NCBI RefSeq assembly: GCF_964340395.1
Contig: NC_135551.1
Span: forward strand, 26,410,380-26,474,379
DNA from: Glandiceps talaboti
Lineage: Eukaryota > Hemichordata > Enteropneusta > Spengelidae
Direction of reading: 5' to 3'
Length of the DNA: 64,000 nucleotides
A model generated the notes under the pieces. It had not been told where the DNA came from, did not search any database, and saw nothing but the letters and a program-made list of their open reading frames with translations. Positions 31,501-46,100 of this stretch are shown here, in pieces. Both the position numbers and the translations under genes were made by a program. The number at the start of each line of letters is the position of its first letter. Positions within the stretch are counted from its first letter, which is position 1.

Positions 31501-31989
31501 CAGTGTTTGTCATTTTTCTGTTGAGCCTGACAATGCTCTTTTGCAGGTTTACTGCTATCATTTATAAATCAGTGCTTTACTTAAAAAAAAATAAAAAATG
31601 CGAAAACGTATAATTACCAATTACATCATCTCTATACGAATAATGCATGTATTTTTGGTCCACAATAAAAAGGTGTTTCATTATTTACTTCTAAGACTTT
31701 CTTGCTTATTATAATATTCTTTTATCTAAGGTTTATTGTAAATTGTTGGACATTGTATTTCCTTCTCCTCATAACCCAATTAAAAAGGTCGACGGCATAC
31801 TGCATACATATAGGTTAAGGCGATTTGTTGATGGAACGTACTGTATCGTTATCAGCTCAGACAACATATGTTCTGAACATACCGCGTCTAGTCACGCCAC
31901 ATCACGTTACATGTATGCTATCTACAGTTACATCCTGGATCAAGGACGTACAGTTCTGTATTTAAGAAAACGGGGAAATAATTAGCGTT

Positions 31990-33240
31990 TATATCTTTAA
32001 TACTGTGAACTTGTACTGATAGAGGAATACAAACACGATAAACAACTCTAGTGATATCGGATTTTCGTCAACTTTTGAGTCTAGAAACAGTTGTAAGATG
32101 ATTCGAAACAAAGTACTGGCAGATGCCAAATAAATGTATCTTAAATAATAAAGACATTATGACTATCATATATACATGTTCATTAAATGCATTGAAGGAA
32201 TGTCATTCAAACCTGATTGACAACTAAATGCCCAATGGGGCGCGGCGTTGTGGTAGCAAATTGACTTGGAGTATCTGTTACATAAAGTAGCTTATTACAA
32301 ACACGTCATTTCCACTGAGAATATATTGAAGGCTTTGCTGTCGAAGATGTATCCACGTCTTTATGTCAAAGAACAATTCATCAACTATGAAGTTAAAGTC
32401 GGGGATAGAGGCAGCCATGTTGAAAACGCAGTCATAGTATAAAAGGAAGTCTGTGATTGGTTAATTTGATTGACAATGACAGGTTGTAGCCGTTTGAGGG
32501 CGATCTAATTTTTATATGAGTTCCAATTACTTTCATGCAAAGCAGTTGAAGGAGAGATAGATATCGCAACCATACTGCCTTGATTACTGAGATGATACAT
32601 AGTGCTTTCATGATTTTGAGCATACAGTTACGTACATGTTAGAACTGCATTATTCGTCCATTGAAGTCAGTAATCCCGGCAGACAAGTACTTTACTTTCA
32701 TCTCAATTCAGTGGATCCGAATTACTTCAATGAACCATGATCAATACTAAGATTTTCTCAGCAAGGAAATTTATGTTTGCGAACGTTAAAAATAAAAGCA
32801 CTATTATCTTTTTGAAGACATGATTTTGTTCGACTATGATGTGTTCTCGGGCATAAAAGCAACAGAAGTGATATGATGGATGATCTACTGAATTGATATT
32901 ATGGTTGGCCTTCTGTTGTCGAGACAACAGATTGCATCAATCTCATGTATTTGGCAACAAATGATATTACCTCCGGGAGCTCATTAAGGAATTGCTGTGT
33001 TTCAAAAACATCACAAACCGGGTTAATTTTAGAGAGGACGACATTCATATATCTCGTCCTTGGGGACACTTATGATCACGTTTTCAAACCCTATGTCTTG
33101 ACACGTATGTTCAAAGAGTACCGCATATCATTCGTGACTGAAAATGTCCACATAGGCGTTTCTCCCACTCCATCCTTTAACTTCAAACGTTGCTGACGTC
33201 TTGCATGTTTTGAGGTACGCATACAATATATAATGTATAC
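31990..33240. other. intergenic, no gene seen
   Basis: AT-rich; short chance frames only. Confidence 0.45.
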
Positions 33241-33276
33241 ATGGGGATAGACAGTCCGTCTGGCGGGCGGACGGAT

Positions 33277-33278
33277 GG

Positions 33279-33341
<63 letters not shown>

Positions 33342-33431
33342 AACAAATCAAAAAAGATATACAGAGAGACAGACTGACCCGCTTACAGATGGGCAAACAG
33401 AAAGGCCGGTAGCTGTATATGGATGGGTAAC

Positions 33432-33523
<92 letters not shown>
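33277..33523. repeat. GACA then GATA microsatellites
   Basis: A ~65-bp GACA run, a degenerate spacer, then a ~90-bp GATA run. Confidence 0.97.
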
Positions 33524-33524
<1 letters not shown>

Positions 33525-33529
33525 CGCCG

Positions 33530-36100
33530 TCCAATAAGGGGAAAAACTTTCATTGCTATAGTCAACCCCATTTCCTTCGAATGTTCAAATTTCATTCTAA
33601 AGCTAATTCAATGGGTGCAAAAGAATGAAATTAGAATTATAATGCCCCCACAAAGATCTCACAAGCCATGGCATCAAATCAAATACATGGACACATTATT
33701 TTGTTTTTAGGACATGAATCCGTATATTGCTCATGTGGATAAACAGTAGGCCTTCAACTCTTCCACTGACAATACTATGTATGGCTATATCTATTTACGG
33801 CTGACTCGCCTAATTCTTCTCTGATCCTCCTACATTTCCGTAATGTGAAGTTTAAAGAAGCGAAAAAATTTCGATTAAAAGGTCAGCTAAATTCTACATT
33901 AGCGTGTTATTGATTTTGTACACATTTTTACTGTCAGCGTCTGTCCCTTCTATGTTGCAAATTTTAGTGTATGAGTAATTTTAGGCCCTTTAGGTTTACA
34001 TTCGTTACAGTAAATCGTCCACTTGACTACATCTCTTGTTTACACCTAACCTTTATACTCACCAATGCAATTTCATTAAATAGATAGACATATACCTAAG
34101 TCGCAGTTCACGTGGAAGCTCCTCTTTATTACAACATATACCCTACACGAAATGGTGAATGTACATGCACAATAGGTGTAGAGGGTGTGGTGAGATAACA
34201 AGTGCACTGGAACAATATGTAACCCTGACAACCGAGATAACAGGAAGATGATTAAACATGACATACCGCATCCTGGCTAGGTGGGCCTACTTCCTGTTCA
34301 TGTACTCTCTGTGCTATTTCATATTACATTCATGGAGCTACCGTATAATTGGTTTTTGATACACAAGCTAATATAATAGATTATTCGCCTTTATTGACAC
34401 GAACTGCATGTACCTGAAAATGAAGACCACGGTGAAGGGTCACAACAGTACTGTTTGTGATAAGCGACATCAGGTTTCAAACAGTTACTCAATATTTGGT
34501 GTATACAGCTCGAGGCTATAGCTTTGAGATTGTTGTGTTATTTGGAACGTTCAGTTTGTTAGGCACGAATATATTGCATATATTCACCGAATTCGGGCTT
34601 GACATGATAAACGGAAAAGAGTCAGCGATATTGATCCGTTACATTAGTTAGGAAATGAAATATTAACTGTCAGCAGAATAAATATACATAAGGCCTTTAC
34701 ACGTGAATTGATAAGAGTAACATATGGTTTGTCTAGAACAACAAAGAAAAAGTAATATTTGAACTGAAGTTTAGATATTTTATCCAATTTGCTATTTAAT
34801 TTAATATCTAGCCAATTCAAATGTACACAACAAAATGACATTTTTAAATATATGGTCCGTTTTTATGCAAGACATACAATCTCTCTATAACGTATGTGCA
34901 ATGCGAACATATACACATGCATGTCTTGTGCTCCATTCATTTACTTCAACGTGAATGTATCCTATCTGCATTTATTTTATTTTTGTTAATTAAACGATGC
35001 ATCTACAAGTCTAGCACAATCGAATTTATCAATTAATTTGTAAATAGAAGTACTGGTACAAGTTTTGAAATCCTTAACACAGCCCCCCACTTGAATCCGT
35101 GTCAACGTGTACCTACCCCGTCGACATTTCATTGCGGTGGAAGTAGTGGCCGAAATGTGTCACGGATGCTTTATGATACTTACTGAAGCTAGATATCCAC
35201 GGTCTATTCTGTAAATGGTATATTGTGTCATATGTCATTTTGAAATGAAATATAGTTTTACGTAAGTCACCTAAGTTTGAGATTGACAATGTATAGAGCA
35301 CATGCAGGTTGAGAAAGTTGTTTGCACTAATTTATCACTATGGTTGATTTACTGATTGGTGTTTGGTGGAATAAACAAGAAAAGAAACGCTAAACCAAGT
35401 ACAGATGGTAAAGTGGTTACTTTATGACAGACAGACATGTACATATAAAACAAATTGTTGTCCTAAAATTAAAAGCAAAAATATATTCTTAATACTTAAT
35501 GCTTTGTATATTATTGTTACAATTGGTCAACAACTGAATGTTTCACCTTGGAGTTTACCAATAGGAAGGTAAATTTACATATTAATAAGTCATTACAAAC
35601 GTCACAAGAACACAAGGACCATTCACTTCATTAATTTACATAATTAATGAATTGTTTAGCAGTTTATGATTTAGTATGTTTTGAATACTTTCTAGCGAGA
35701 TAAATTGTGAAACCAAATAGATGATACCTCACAATGTATTACTTATTTATGTATATTTACTATAATTTATGTGATACTCGTGATGAAAGAATTTCATATC
35801 TGTCCTTCGGGGAAAGACTCCCACAGGCCTAACCTTTTAACGTAGAATGTTATTTTGTTCACGAAAAAACAATTCATTCACGTTCAAATTGACATCACAA
35901 TTAGTTCCAATATGGCCGCTGAAGACCGAGTTAACGTTGCTGGAAATTAAATGATTGTTGACATCCTTGAAAACAAGACGGTGGACATCCAAATTTCTTT
36001 TATTATCTCACAAGAACTAATTAAACTTTCATATGGCAAAGTTTGGGGTGATTTTAAGATCTAAAACTGTTCCATTTTATGGAAATTGGTCACCACGGCA
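33530..36100. other. intergenic, no gene seen
   Basis: AT-rich. No credible exon, RNA gene or repeat structure found on either strand. Confidence 0.45.
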
Positions 36101-36109
36101 CGTTTTACT

Positions 36110-36380
36110 ATTATTTGTGACATCAATAAGGTACGGTATTACTAATAGATATTTTGCCTAAAGAGTTCAACAGAGATATCCCTCTATAGTTATTTGTATC
36201 TTTTCTACAGCCTTTTTTGAACAGCAGTGGGATAATAATGGCGGTAGACCATTCTGCCATTCTGAAGGGAATACACCATAATCTATGACAAAGTTAAATA
36301 ACTCGACTAATAACGGTAAAATTACTGTGAACATTTTTAAACCAGTGAAAGATGAACTTCTCTAAACTAAATGATAATTA
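36110..36380 (-). pseudogene. LINE reverse-transcriptase fragment (start of RT domain)
   Basis: The - strand gives ILPLLVELFNFVIDYGVFPS then EW and, after a one-base frame change near 36235, PLLFKKGCRKDTNNYRGIS followed by LLNSLGK. This is the conserved entry to the reverse-transcriptase domain of non-LTR elements (LFN...GVFP.EW, FKKG, NNYRGISLLN). Only ~80 residues survive and a stop breaks the upstream side. It does not overlap the part preserved at 2.9-3.7 kb, so both could come from one family. Confidence 0.82.
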
Positions 36381-37049
36381 GTTTATGAATTAGTTTCCCT
36401 GCAAACTTACAATAAAATACCCTAGTATGAAAATATGAACATTATCATTTAAATGATATTACAAAGTAAATAAGTACACCATATTTACCAGAAATCAAAC
36501 ATATAAAAGAAAACGATTTATCATATTAAGGCAATATTTAAAAAACAAAAAACAACAACAACAACTTATTAATGAGTTTGACGCGTAACCAAAGTTGAAA
36601 TTCTTTCGATAGCGTTGTAAATACATATGTGCAATCTAGCAATCTCCAGCAATTTCCTTTCGCTCAATTCTTCGTATTACAGAATGAATTATTGTTTGAA
36701 GCAATGTCACTTTTCAAATCATCATATCGGTTGGTTTTTATATTCCTCTAGTTGAGCTATTCATCATTGTTTAAGTGTAAGCGTGGTAACACGATAAATA
36801 GTAATCGTTCAGCTCAATGTAATTTGTCAAACGTGGAGAAAGAATGAACGATTTTGGAGAAACTGATAACTGAAGATAACTGAAACTAAGGATGTGATTA
36901 ATAATGTACTATTAAAAAGTGTAACGTGACAACAAATGTTTCAAGGTGGTGTAGATTGTTCAGATTTCAAACATTATTTCCACAGAATTCTATGCTTCTA
37001 TCATTCTGTACTCCTTTCCAATACGACAGTGAAAGAGAGGTTCTATCAA

Positions 37050-37471
37050 CAATTTTCGACCAACTGTATCTCTTAGCCAGTCGTAAGCTGTGCTGAAACT
37101 ATCTACTAGCAGCAAGTTTCTCTATTCACCACTGTGTAATCTTTCATTCGATCCCTGGTGTTTAATTGTAAAAAAATTGTTGATAAGACCAAGACTGGCT
37201 AGTTACAACACATGACACACATACACTTACTTCACTCAGATGGCAAACAAACAAGTCCAACATTTGATGTTAAATTAGCAACTAGAACACAATACAATTT
37301 TACAACTTTGAGTATTATACCATGATTAGATATCCTACAGTGTCCCTACCCTGACTCTACTTAAAACTCCACTGGTGAAAGATTACACTGTGATCAATAG
37401 AGAAATTTGCTGCTAGTAGGTAGTTGTAGCACAGCTAGAGACAGACTAAGAGATACAGTTGGTCGAACAAT
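37050..37471. mobile_element. MITE-like element with ~100-bp inverted repeats
   Basis: The left arm 37050-37150 and right arm 37371-37471 are inverted copies (shared CGACCAACTGTATCTCTTAG, GCTGTGCT, CTACTAGCAGCAA, TTTCTCTATT, GTGTAATCTTTCA). The interior ~220 bp is non-coding. The arms are imperfect, so this is an old, non-autonomous element. Confidence 0.85.
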
Positions 37472-37721
37472 GTCTCTTCTGGTTCTATTTTTGGGATCAC
37501 TTAACATTGACTACTGTAAATAGCGGGTGATTTCATTTAATGTTGTCAAGGGTACTTGTCATCAATTATGTAACATATGGTTTATTGGCATGTCACAGTA
37601 TGCTGAATATTTTTAGTGTGTTCAAATATGAATAAACAAGCTTTTGTTGTAAGCGTAATTGCCTGGATTTGTAGTGACATGTGTTGAAGGTCATGATGAT
37701 GTAGCGACATTGGGAAATAAG

Positions 37722-38040
37722 TTGTATGTATGTATGTATGTATGTATGTATGTATGTATGAATGTATGTGTGTGTGTATGTATGTATGTATGTATGTATG
37801 TATGTATGTATGTATGTATGTATGTATGTATGTATGTATGTGTGTGTGTGTGTGCGTGCGTACGTACGTACGTACGTACGTACGTACGTACGTGTGTGTG
37901 CGTGCGTGCGTGCGTATGTGTGTGTGTGTATGTATGTATGTATGTATGTATGTATGTGTGTGCGTGCGTGCGTGCGTACGTACGTACGTGTGTGTGTGCG
38001 TGCGTGCGTGCGTGCGTGTGTATGTATGTATGTATGTATG

Positions 38041-38072
<32 letters not shown>

Positions 38073-38078
38073 TATGTA

Positions 38079-38110
<32 letters not shown>

Positions 38111-38468
38111 TGCGTGTGTGTATGTATGTATGTATGTATGTGTGTATGTATGTATGTATGTATGCATGTATGTATGTGTGTGTGTATGTATGCATGCATG
38201 CGTGTGTGTATGTATGTATGTATGTATGTATGTATGTGTGTGTGCGTGCGTGCGTGCGTGCGTGTGTATGCATGTATGTATGAATGAATGTATGTATGTA
38301 TGTATGTATGTATGTATGTATGTATGTATGTATGTATGTATGTATGTGTGTGTGTATGTATGTATGTATGTATGTATGTGTGTGTGTGTATGCATGTATG
38401 TATGTATGTGTGTGTGTATGTATGTATGTATGTATGTATGTATGTATGTATGTATGTATGTATGTATG

Positions 38469-38500
<32 letters not shown>

Positions 38501-38523
38501 TGTATGTATGTATGTATGTATGC
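37722..38523. repeat. 800-bp TATG/TGCG/TACG compound microsatellite
   Basis: Blocks of TATG, TGTG, TGCG and TACG alternate, almost entirely pyrimidine-purine alternation. All open frames across it are repeat translations. Confidence 0.98.
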
Positions 38524-38529
38524 TGGATG

Positions 38530-41500
38530 AATGGGTGCAGTTTCCTATCTGTATATAACGCTTTACGAGAAACAAGAGTGACAATCAACTATGTTAGTAT
38601 CACAAATGAGTGATTAAGCCCATATTGAAAGATTTTGCGATAATAAACACTACTGTATAATCTAATAATAACAAGGGTACTTGGAATTGATGTCGTAAAT
38701 CATGCATTGTGAAAACCGCATTATAGCCTTCCTTCAAAAGATGCAGTTATATTTTGATAACCATTTATGTCCACCACATTCTATGTCTGACTCAATGGAC
38801 ATTTCACGTGTTTTACGATGTTAAATATCGAATAATACTACAACTACACTAACTCTGTGTCTAACTATTTTACACCATCATAATCTTTCTGTTACATAGT
38901 GCGTTGACGGTGGATACAATTTGTATTTTTCAAAGTTAACCAACTTTCGTTTTTAAAGTGATTAATGTTAAATCTAAAACATCAATATCCCAAGCTGCAA
39001 ACCAATAGCTACCTGTTTAGTAATTATTTAAACATTCAGTGGGCCGTATAATAGAACTGATATAGATATTCTGTTTTCTCTATTACAGTCAATTAAAATT
39101 GACCCAATTTCAACATCAAACAGAATGCGACTGCTACTCGCAATGACGGCCAGCGTCCTTGTATCATTACGCCATTTGTCTTTTTTTTCTACAAGCACCG
39201 AATATTTCATGTTGCAATGCCGCTTGTCAAAACGTATATAATTCAATTCCATGGCTGCCTCCTTTTAATCCCTAAAGCCAAATCTTATACCTTACAGACT
39301 GTATTCTCAGAAGTTTCAAAGCAGCATCTGGCTGTTCAGCATCAGACACTTAGTGGGGCGTGTAATAGAATCGCTTACCCTAGGTGATGTTTTCCTAATG
39401 CGAAGTGGATTTGATGAAAGAAGCTTAAGAATGGTTAATTTCGGATTAGTATGCAGATTGCCTTAAGGTTATGTACATATGACTTATTCCATGTGCATTT
39501 ATTTACGTTTGAATGATGCCAATACCCAGTTGTAATATCACACGTGTTATATTAATAACATGTACATTGTTAATGGCAAGTACTAACTCCTCTATTGAAA
39601 AACGATATACTTGTAATCCGACCTTCAAAAGATTAATCGTGGCCTTCCCTTTACAGTTATACCACGCTAATTCCAAACTTAAATAATCTAGCTTGGCAAC
39701 TAATTCGGTATTAAATGAACAAATTGAGGCTGCCATGTGTCTGATTTAAAGTAAGCTTTGCTATACTATGAAGGCTACTTTTTAATACATGTCGGATCGC
39801 ATTTCAATACATCAGAGGGTAATCGAGTGGCATTCACAGACGAAGCCTCAGTGATATATTGCAATCTGTTCCCTGGCAGTGCCATACGAAAGTCAATAAA
39901 ACGAATGCGTGTCATACTTTTTTTCAGTGTAACTGCAGTGACCTTTTATGACGTCACTATTCAACCCCTGTAAAATGATTCAAAATGTAACAGGCAGCTG
40001 TATCCCTAGATGGTTTTGGAATAAGCGTATCAAACATGTGAAGGTGTCAGTCAATCTTCACTTTATATAGTTAATACCCTTTTTGGGGGAGGAGAGGGTT
40101 GGGGAAGAGAGAGAGCGTAGTTTTCTGACTTTATAACTGACTGATGTCTGACTACATTAATAAACACGTGTGTCAAACTTCAGAACATTGTGCTACTACG
40201 ACGTCTTTCAATTTCTATAATTTTGTAGTAAATCGTTTACGAAATTAATACATCCAAGATTGAAAGCTAGGATTTATGGGAGAATTTTGATGCAGTAAAA
40301 AGTTTAAATTTATTAGTAACCATATAATCTTCATAAGGCAACATATCATGTTGTTTATCAGCCAAAAACGATTTACAAACGTTTTCCCCAAATTCAAAAT
40401 ATCTTAGAGTGCCAGTTATAAATCATTTGATGACGTCAATGGTCATACGTCGTGACATAAACAGAATACGATGTCCTGATAATCGCATGATGATGCAGAT
40501 ATGAGAAGTAAGGTATACATTCAAATATGATGAACGTGTCTAACGGTAGAGTTTGGGTTTGAAGTGAGAAATATTTCACGGCTAAATACAGATATAAAAG
40601 CATACGCATTTGAATAACTAAAACTGAAAAGCAAAGCATATGAAACCAAACAATGTATAACTCGAATTAATTGATGTCAAATTTCCTTTTGCTGTTGAAC
40701 GCAGATTTCAAACGCTGATTAAACTCCGATGCAGTGGTTAGCTTGTTGTTTGGCTTGACCGCTTACCTTAAAATTTGCTGATGCCGTCCTTTGATTTACA
40801 ATTCAAGTAAAAAAAGCGACTTCAAAGGTAATAGTGAACAAACAGACCACTTCATCAGTATATGGCAACCAGGTAATGTCGAATGTTGCTAAATGGAACG
40901 TTAACTTCATCAACGTTTAGAATGTAAACGTACAAAACTACTGCGAAGTAAAACCAGCCTGGCTTTGTATCATATACGTTGTGCAAAAAAAAAAACATCT
41001 TGTTTTTGACATCAAATTGATTGACGACACAACTTTAAAAGAATTATTTTGAACATTCTGTCTTCATATATCTCGTTATCTGTTTTCTGTACATGGGAAG
41101 ACGACGGTACTTGATTTTCAAAAGAGCACATCATTTCAAGTGTTTTTTATATCGCTATAAATTTATCGTCAAAAGCGTTAAGAACATTTCAAAAGACCAC
41201 GTATACTAGAGTGGATAACGAGAGCTAATGTTCAGATTGTCAATTTTGTAATTAATGATGATGTATGGGAAGATAAACGGAACATTGACTAGGCTATAAA
41301 TTTAAACACCGATACTCATCATAGCGGTCTACATTAATACGATAGATCGATACTGGCGTTGTTTCTTGACATGACGTAACCAAAGAGGCTATATATCTCT
41401 AAATACCATCATGCAACAATACAAAAATTCTGACGTGGACATTGACATAATAGTTTGGACACTGGTATAGTGTTGTTATATAACGCACATATTTTGCTTT

Positions 41501-41590
41501 ACCCTGTGAGTAATATGAAATGTAGTGAACAGATTAATTTCTGCAGACAGTGGTATATTCCGACAATGTGTACGGTTAGCCACAAATAAC
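38530..41590. other. intergenic, no gene seen
   Basis: AT-rich, with isolated TGACGTCA-type CRE palindromes (near 39950 and 40433) but no gene to attach them to. Confidence 0.45.
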
Positions 41591-41597
41591 AAACCAT

Positions 41598-41931
41598 AAA
41601 CACACGCGCACACGCACGCACGCACGCACACACACTCACACACGAGCGCACATACATACATACATACATACATACATACATACATACATGCATGCATACA
41701 TACACACATACATACATACATGTTACATACATACATATATATATACATACATACATCCATCAATCCATGCATACATACACGCGTACATGCGTACGTACAT
41801 GCACACACACACATACACGCACCTACCTACCTACCTGCCTACCTACCTACCTACCTACCTACCTACCTACCTACAGCCATACATACATACATACATACAT
41901 ACATACATACATACATACATACATACATACA
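41598..41931. repeat. CACG/CATA/CTAC compound microsatellite
   Basis: CA/CG-rich lead, CATA runs with interruptions, a CTAC block (about 41820-41875) and a final CATA run. Confidence 0.97.
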
Positions 41932-42672
41932 TGACCTTTCCTGAACAGAGCGAGTTTACACTGTTTATTTCCCATACGCATTGATTTATACTTTAAAAGT
42001 AACTCTAGTAACACCGAGTCAGTTTGATTCATAAACATATACATTTTATACATTGTTCACGGTTTAACAACGCTCTATGCAAATATAGATCTGACAGATA
42101 ATGTGTATAAAGTCGGCTGAAGATTAAGAATTTAATGACAGTTGTAATTTTATAAATACATATAACAAAATATATGTCCTCGTGAACAATTGTTGAAATG
42201 ATTAATCGACCAAATTGTTGTCGATAGCCAGGTTAATTTAATTACTTGACATTTGTTAGATTGATGATAATAAAGTTAGTATTGTACACCTGTGCCATTA
42301 CATAAATCAGTATTTATACAATTAACTCACTTACGTAAATTATGAAATATAATAATTCATGAAGTATTTTAGAACTCATCAAATACTAAATTTGATGAAT
42401 TTGATATTTGATGATACAACACGGAATACAAAATTCTCAATGCTAATAATTCTTTTAGTACAACCATGATTAATCGATACTAAATGTGTACATTTATTCC
42501 CTTGTCGTGAATGATTAATGTTCTCACCCATACTAAAAGTCACAGCCTAAAAATATACATACAAGGCAACGAATATTAAGAATTTCACTTGAAACTATTG
42601 TTTGTTCTCTTGATGCTGTTAATCCGAAGGACATATTTACGTATGGACTATGTTTATGTGTTTGTGTGTGTT

Positions 42673-42675
<3 letters not shown>

Positions 42676-42769
<94 letters not shown>

Positions 42770-42829
42770 GAGGGAGGGAGGGAGGGAGGGAGGGAGGGAT
42801 GGCGGGCGGGCGGGCGGGCGGGCTGGCGG

Positions 42830-42924
<95 letters not shown>
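42676..42924. repeat. (GA)n-(GGGA)n-(GGCG)n-(GA)n tract
   Basis: Two ~90-bp GA runs flank a G-rich core of GGGA then GGCG units, on a purine-rich + strand. Confidence 0.97.
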
Positions 42925-42927
<3 letters not shown>

Positions 42928-43103
42928 ACATTATCAGGCTCATATCCTTTCAGTAGTCAAAGAGTTGCTTGCTACATGACTTTTGTCCTAGGGAAAATAA
43001 AACATGATTACTACCTTGGTTTATTGAAACTCAGGTCACCATTGATCACTACTCCATAACATGTTACATCATCTATGTCAATCACTGATGGTTGTTGTAT
43101 GAG

Positions 43104-43194
43104 AACGATGTTCTATAGAAAGTTTTTTCATGTATATTAATAATATACATTCGTGCTGAAAAATGAAAAAAAAAACATTTCTATAGAACATCGT
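43104..43194. mobile_element. small hairpin (MITE-like) element
   Basis: Arms AACGATGTTCTATAGAAA (43104-43121) and its inverse (43177-43194) enclose A/T runs and a near-palindromic TGTATATTAATAATATACA centre. Too short to code. Confidence 0.7.
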
Positions 43195-43199
43195 TCCTG

Positions 43200-46100
43200 A
43201 ATCAATTTAATACAAATGCCATTTTAATTATTGACACCAGACATTTTAAAAGTACCTTATCTGTAATATGAATACAACCTTAGCAAATTCCTCTTTCTGT
43301 GATTTTATTTTCAGAATATAGTAACCCTAATGAAAACCACACGCAAATATATCTACCGATTATGTATTGGCATATATAGATGTGTAGATTGAATATCAAG
43401 CAATAATTTGCCTTCCATCGCAAAGCATCAAATCCAATTTTCACATACGAAAGAATTAACACAACACTTCGATTTCAAGCTGTCTGTCTAATTTTTTCAT
43501 AATTTGAGTATTCCTTACTGATTTCACCGCATTTCATTTCTAATATTGTTATGAAGAGGTTTCATTTTCTTACACTGTAAATTACCTTACATTATGCTCA
43601 GTCACATTTTTACTAGTTTTGTCAAAAAGTTTACCCACTTTGTATTCAATGAGTACTCCGTTTGATTGTCTACATACATGCACAACAACATAACTTTAAT
43701 GCATATCAGAGGAAGTATACCTCAGACATCTTTAGAAGATGTAGCTTTCTTCTTTTACAAGAGGTGTGTATTTTAGTAGACAGATGTCAAATTATTTGAT
43801 TGCAAGATGCCACCTTAGTGACGCGTACGAGACACCCGAAGTTAACAAGTTGCTAGAAGAGTGTTTGAGAGCCTAGAGACCTTATACAATAGATATATAA
43901 GACACGTCTGCTCTAATGAAGACTAAAAAGATAAGGTACATTAGGAGTAGCTATCTACTCCTTCCTTGCACACGTTCTCTAGAGTATTCATCTGCCATAT
44001 CATTTTCTGCTGAAAATCAAATTCAATCATTTGGATAATATGTGACATCGTGGTCTTCGGTGACCTTAGATATACCTATACTTTATCAACATTATATTAA
44101 TGACGCATGAGCAAAGGCGACTGTTTGTGTTGTTTTCTCCCGGGTATAGAGTCTGAAACAAAACTAATAGGTTTGGACTTTCAATAATCACGAAATTCAC
44201 TATTTACATGTTTTGAAGGTATTTGACGCGGTCTCGACCTTGCAGAGTTGTTTGTTGAATTCTTACTATGGCTTTTTGGCTGACCTCAAGACGACAGCTT
44301 GAGTGAAGATGCTGTGTTCCGAGAAAAACGAATTTCCTTTAGGGCTGCTATTCTTTGAAAAAAAAAGAGACATAGCGAATTAGGTTGTACATTTTTCATA
44401 TTTCCTCCTTCTGGGAATTGTGCAAGTCACGTTTACAAAACGTAATATAATGTTTTAAAATATTTGCAGCTATAGGCATTTCGTGATAATGTAATTACAT
44501 GTGGTATGTTGAACTTTGGAATACAGATTTTATCAAATCCCTAGCGTCACCTGGCGTTTCCTTTCAACGTGTTTCCTTATGTGAAAGGTCACTTTTACAA
44601 TCTCTGAATAAATGTACCTTTTAGGGTGGAAATCAAAACAAGATGATACATTAATGTGTAAGGAGTAATGTCGACATTCATTCCTATCTTCTACTCTTAA
44701 AGGTGGGATATGATGTCACTGCGAGATATAAATTTTTCATAGTTAACAGAGCTAGAATGTGTAACATAGATATGACAAAGGATTTTGGAAACTGTCCGAC
44801 TTAAAATCAAAGTCAGCAAACATGTACGAAGTAACTTTCCTCACATATATATAACACTGTAATAAACATACTCCAATGTATGTGAAACGTTCTATAAACC
44901 TAGCAATACCTCCTTCAAGTTGGCAGATCTTGGTCTATGAATGTAGAAATAAGATAATGGCTGGATTGAATGGCATTCCTTGATACATGTATATGAGTTT
45001 AAGTTCAATATCCCATAATATCAAAACGAAGTGATCCTGTACAACTGAATACAACCAGTCATATAAATCTTTACGTTACTGTGATACCAAACTTTTTGGT
45101 TCACCTTTGAGAAGTGTTATAAATTGCGACATCTGAGACTGCCAATGACATTCTTAAGCGAACTGACTTGAATAGACTTCAGTATTAAAAATCATCTTCC
45201 TCTTCCAGCTATAGTACTCGACTCCTTGAGTCATCTCTTATATATTTAAGGTATATGAGTACGAAACATATGATTTGTGTTATGAAACACCCCTCAGCCC
45301 TTATTGCAAAAACACTTCAAACATACAACAGAAATAGAAAATTCACAACCTCTTTCATCTACCGCAAAAAAACACGTTCCATGCATAATGACATTGGGAA
45401 TGTGGCCGGAAAGGAATACAACACAACTGCATCACCTTATCAATAACATGAGTCACGATAGATGAATCTATATTATACAATTCTATATGACATTTGACCA
45501 TTACCGTTGGCATGGTACGAGCCAATATGGTGTCAAATTTAATATCACTCAAGTATGTGACACATTCATCTTGTCATCCATCATTTGAATAACTGAGTCT
45601 GTATAATTATACTACTATGGCAACTCAAAGAGGGATTGGAGATGCTGCCTGGAAACCAAACAACAGATTCTCCGAAATAGATAAGGCAGAAATAACTATA
45701 ATAAAAACAACGAGATGCGCAGAAAGCCGATTGTAGGACATGCAATTCAAATGATCGAATGATTTGCAGATACACCCAAGGGAAGTGGCACGTGATCCAT
45801 TGTGATGGGACATGCTTTTCCACATGCCTAAAATACCTCAGTTTGGTGTTTTAGCCAGGGAAAACACATTTTAAAATACCATTTGTTGCTAACTTCATAG
45901 AATAATAAAAAATTATTGAACCCCAAAATCCTATTTGTGTTATAGAGACAAAGATCAATAGTACTATTCATTCAGCACGCCCTCTCCCTGATGTGAGTAT
46001 TGATTCTTCTTCTGACGCATTTCGTAATGTAATTAAGGAACTCACTCTTTAGGCGGTAGGAGAGTTGTATCTAGGTTATCAGTAAAAGTCACTTGCTTTA

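Noticed and set aside
37582-38613. Very long open frames on both strands reading YVCM or HTYI repeats (also at 15.9-16.4, 0.1-0.6, 41.5-42.0 and 60.5-61.0 kb)
   Set aside because: They are translations of tetranucleotide microsatellites open in all frames and have no start context or domain.
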